A stretch of DNA of 15,562 nt from SIG603 sp964370635 (GTDB lineage Bacteria > Bacillota > Clostridia > Oscillospirales > Acutalibacteraceae), in assembly GCA_964370635.1 (NCBI GenBank), contig CAYJJU010000033.1, positions 1 to 15,562 of the forward strand, given 5' to 3'. The position numbers and the translations under genes are program-made. This document shows, one piece after another, positions 14,626-15,562 of this stretch (position 1 is the stretch's first letter; every line of letters begins with the position of its first letter). The notes beneath the pieces are model-generated. The model searched no databases. It was not told the DNA's origin and worked only from the letters and a program-made list of their open reading frames with translations.

Positions 14626-15562
14626 GAATTAACACCTGTTACAACGCCTGAACCTACTGTACGTCCGCCTTCACGGATAGCAAAACGAAGACCTTCTTCG
14701 ATAGCGATTGGAGTGATAAGCTCAACGTCCATATCAACGTTATCGCCAGGCATACACATTTCTGTGCCTGCTGGTAGTGTAACAACACCTGTAACGTCTG
14801 TTGTTCTGAAGTAGAATTGTGGACGGTAGTTATTGAAGAATGGAGTATGACGTCCACCCTCTTCTTTTGAAAGAACATAAACTTGTCCTTTGAATTTTGT
14901 GTGAGGTTTGATTGAACCTGGTTTAGCTAGAACTTGGCCACGCTCGATATCAGTTCTTTGGATACCACGTAGTAGAGCACCGATGTTGTCGCCTGCTTCT
15001 GCATAATCAAGAAGTTTTCTGAACATTTCGATACCTGTGATAACTGTTTTTCTTGACTCATCAGCAAGACCAACAATTTCGATTTCCTCAGCAAGTTTAA
15101 TTTGTCCTCTTTCAACTCTACCTGTAGCAACTGTACCACGACCTGTGATTGTGAATACGTCCTCAACTGGCATTAGGAAAGGAAGGTCAGATTTTCTTTC
15201 TGGTGTAGGAATGTAGCTGTCAACAGCGTCCATTAGTTTAATGATGCACTCATACTCTGGAGCAGCTGTATCTTCTGATTTTGACTCAAGAGCAACTAGA
15301 CCTGAACCACGGATGATAGGTGTATCATCGCCTGGGAAGTCGTACTCGTTAAGAATTTCAACGATTTCCATCTCAACTAGGTCAAGAAGTTCTTCGTCAT
15401 CAACTTGGTCAGCTTTGTTCATGAATACAACGATGTATGGAACACCAACTTGACGAGAAAGCAAGATGTGCTCTCTTGTTTGTGGCATAGGTCCGTCTGA
15501 TGCTGAAACAACTAGGATAGCGCCGTCCATTTGAGCAGCACCTGTGATCATGTTTTTAACAT
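14622..15562 (-). CDS. tuf: Translation elongation factor Tu, partial (5' end outside window)
   Basis: EF-Tu carries aminoacyl-tRNA to the ribosome as a ternary complex with GTP. The frame runs off the window edge. The first complete residues, VKNMITGAAQMDGAIL, match E. coli EF-Tu from about Val88, so roughly 88 N-terminal residues, including the P-loop and DCPGH motif, are missing from view. Present are the NKAD guanine-specificity motif, domain II (TITGRGTVATGRVERG) and domain III ending REGGRTVGSGVVTGVNS. The G5 motif reads SGL instead of the usual SAL. Codon use is more uniform than in the neighbours, as in highly expressed genes. It lies upstream of the FMN riboswitch and ribU on the same strand, with no clear terminator between. 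Confidence 0.98.
   Translation of the reverse strand, partial: VKNMITGAAQMDGAILVVSASDGPMPQTREHILLSRQVGVPYIVVFMNKADQVDDEELLDLVEMEIVEILNEYDFPGDDTPIIRGSGLVALESKSEDTAAPEYECIIKLMDAVDSYIPTPERKSDLPFLMPVEDVFTITGRGTVATGRVERGQIKLAEEIEIVGLADESRKTVITGIEMFRKLLDYAEAGDNIGALLRGIQRTDIERGQVLAKPGSIKPHTKFKGQVYVLSKEEGGRHTPFFNNYRPQFYFRTTDVTGVVTLPAGTEMCMPGDNVDMDVELITPIAIEEGLRFAIREGGRTVGSGVVTGVNS

Overview
The window reads as chromosomal DNA of a low-GC, endospore-forming Firmicute, most likely a member of the Clostridia. The reasons are an alpha/beta-type small acid-soluble spore protein of clostridial type, an aspartokinase with a Bacillus-like internal translation start, SAM-I and FMN riboswitches with intrinsic terminators, strong GGAGG ribosome binding sites, and a PheB-type ACT protein heading a hom-thrB-lysC operon. 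Nearly all genes lie on the minus strand. Only two sporulation-linked genes, at about 7.0-7.8 kb, are on the plus strand. No tRNA, rRNA, CRISPR array, transposase or phage gene was seen.

Layout. Positions 1-496 hold no credible gene. They are packed with nested inverted repeats, including a three-armed palindromic block at 78-352, a bidirectional terminator and a GC-rich hairpin. Positions 497-4321 (minus) are a tight operon, ACT-domain protein > hom > thrB > lysC, that takes aspartate semialdehyde to phosphohomoserine and also makes the first committed enzyme of the aspartate family. Positions 4484-6961 (minus) encode a bifunctional class A penicillin-binding protein with a long Pro/Thr-rich tail. 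Positions 7045-7756 (plus) carry a membrane-anchored BofC-like protein and a SASP, closed by a bidirectional terminator. Positions 7826-13288 (minus) are a run metK > small membrane-anchored protein > recD2 > comF > divergent mreB-like gene, led by a SAM-I riboswitch and a good sigma-A promoter. Positions 13519-13795 are a second hairpin-rich repeat. Positions 13785-14378 (minus) encode the riboflavin transporter subunit RibU under an FMN riboswitch. The window ends inside tuf (EF-Tu), whose stop codon is only 22 nt before the FMN aptamer.

How the genes work together. Much of the window is amino-acid and cofactor metabolism under RNA or allosteric control: ACT domains in the threonine/lysine operon, SAM sensing for metK and FMN sensing for ribU. 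The cell-wall PBP, the MreB-like protein and the spore genes serve envelope and developmental functions. I found no clear new multi-gene system. The signals most worth following are the three-armed palindromic element at the left edge, the riboswitch placed directly behind tuf, the MreB paralogue with an altered phosphate-binding loop, and the repeat ends abutting stop codons.
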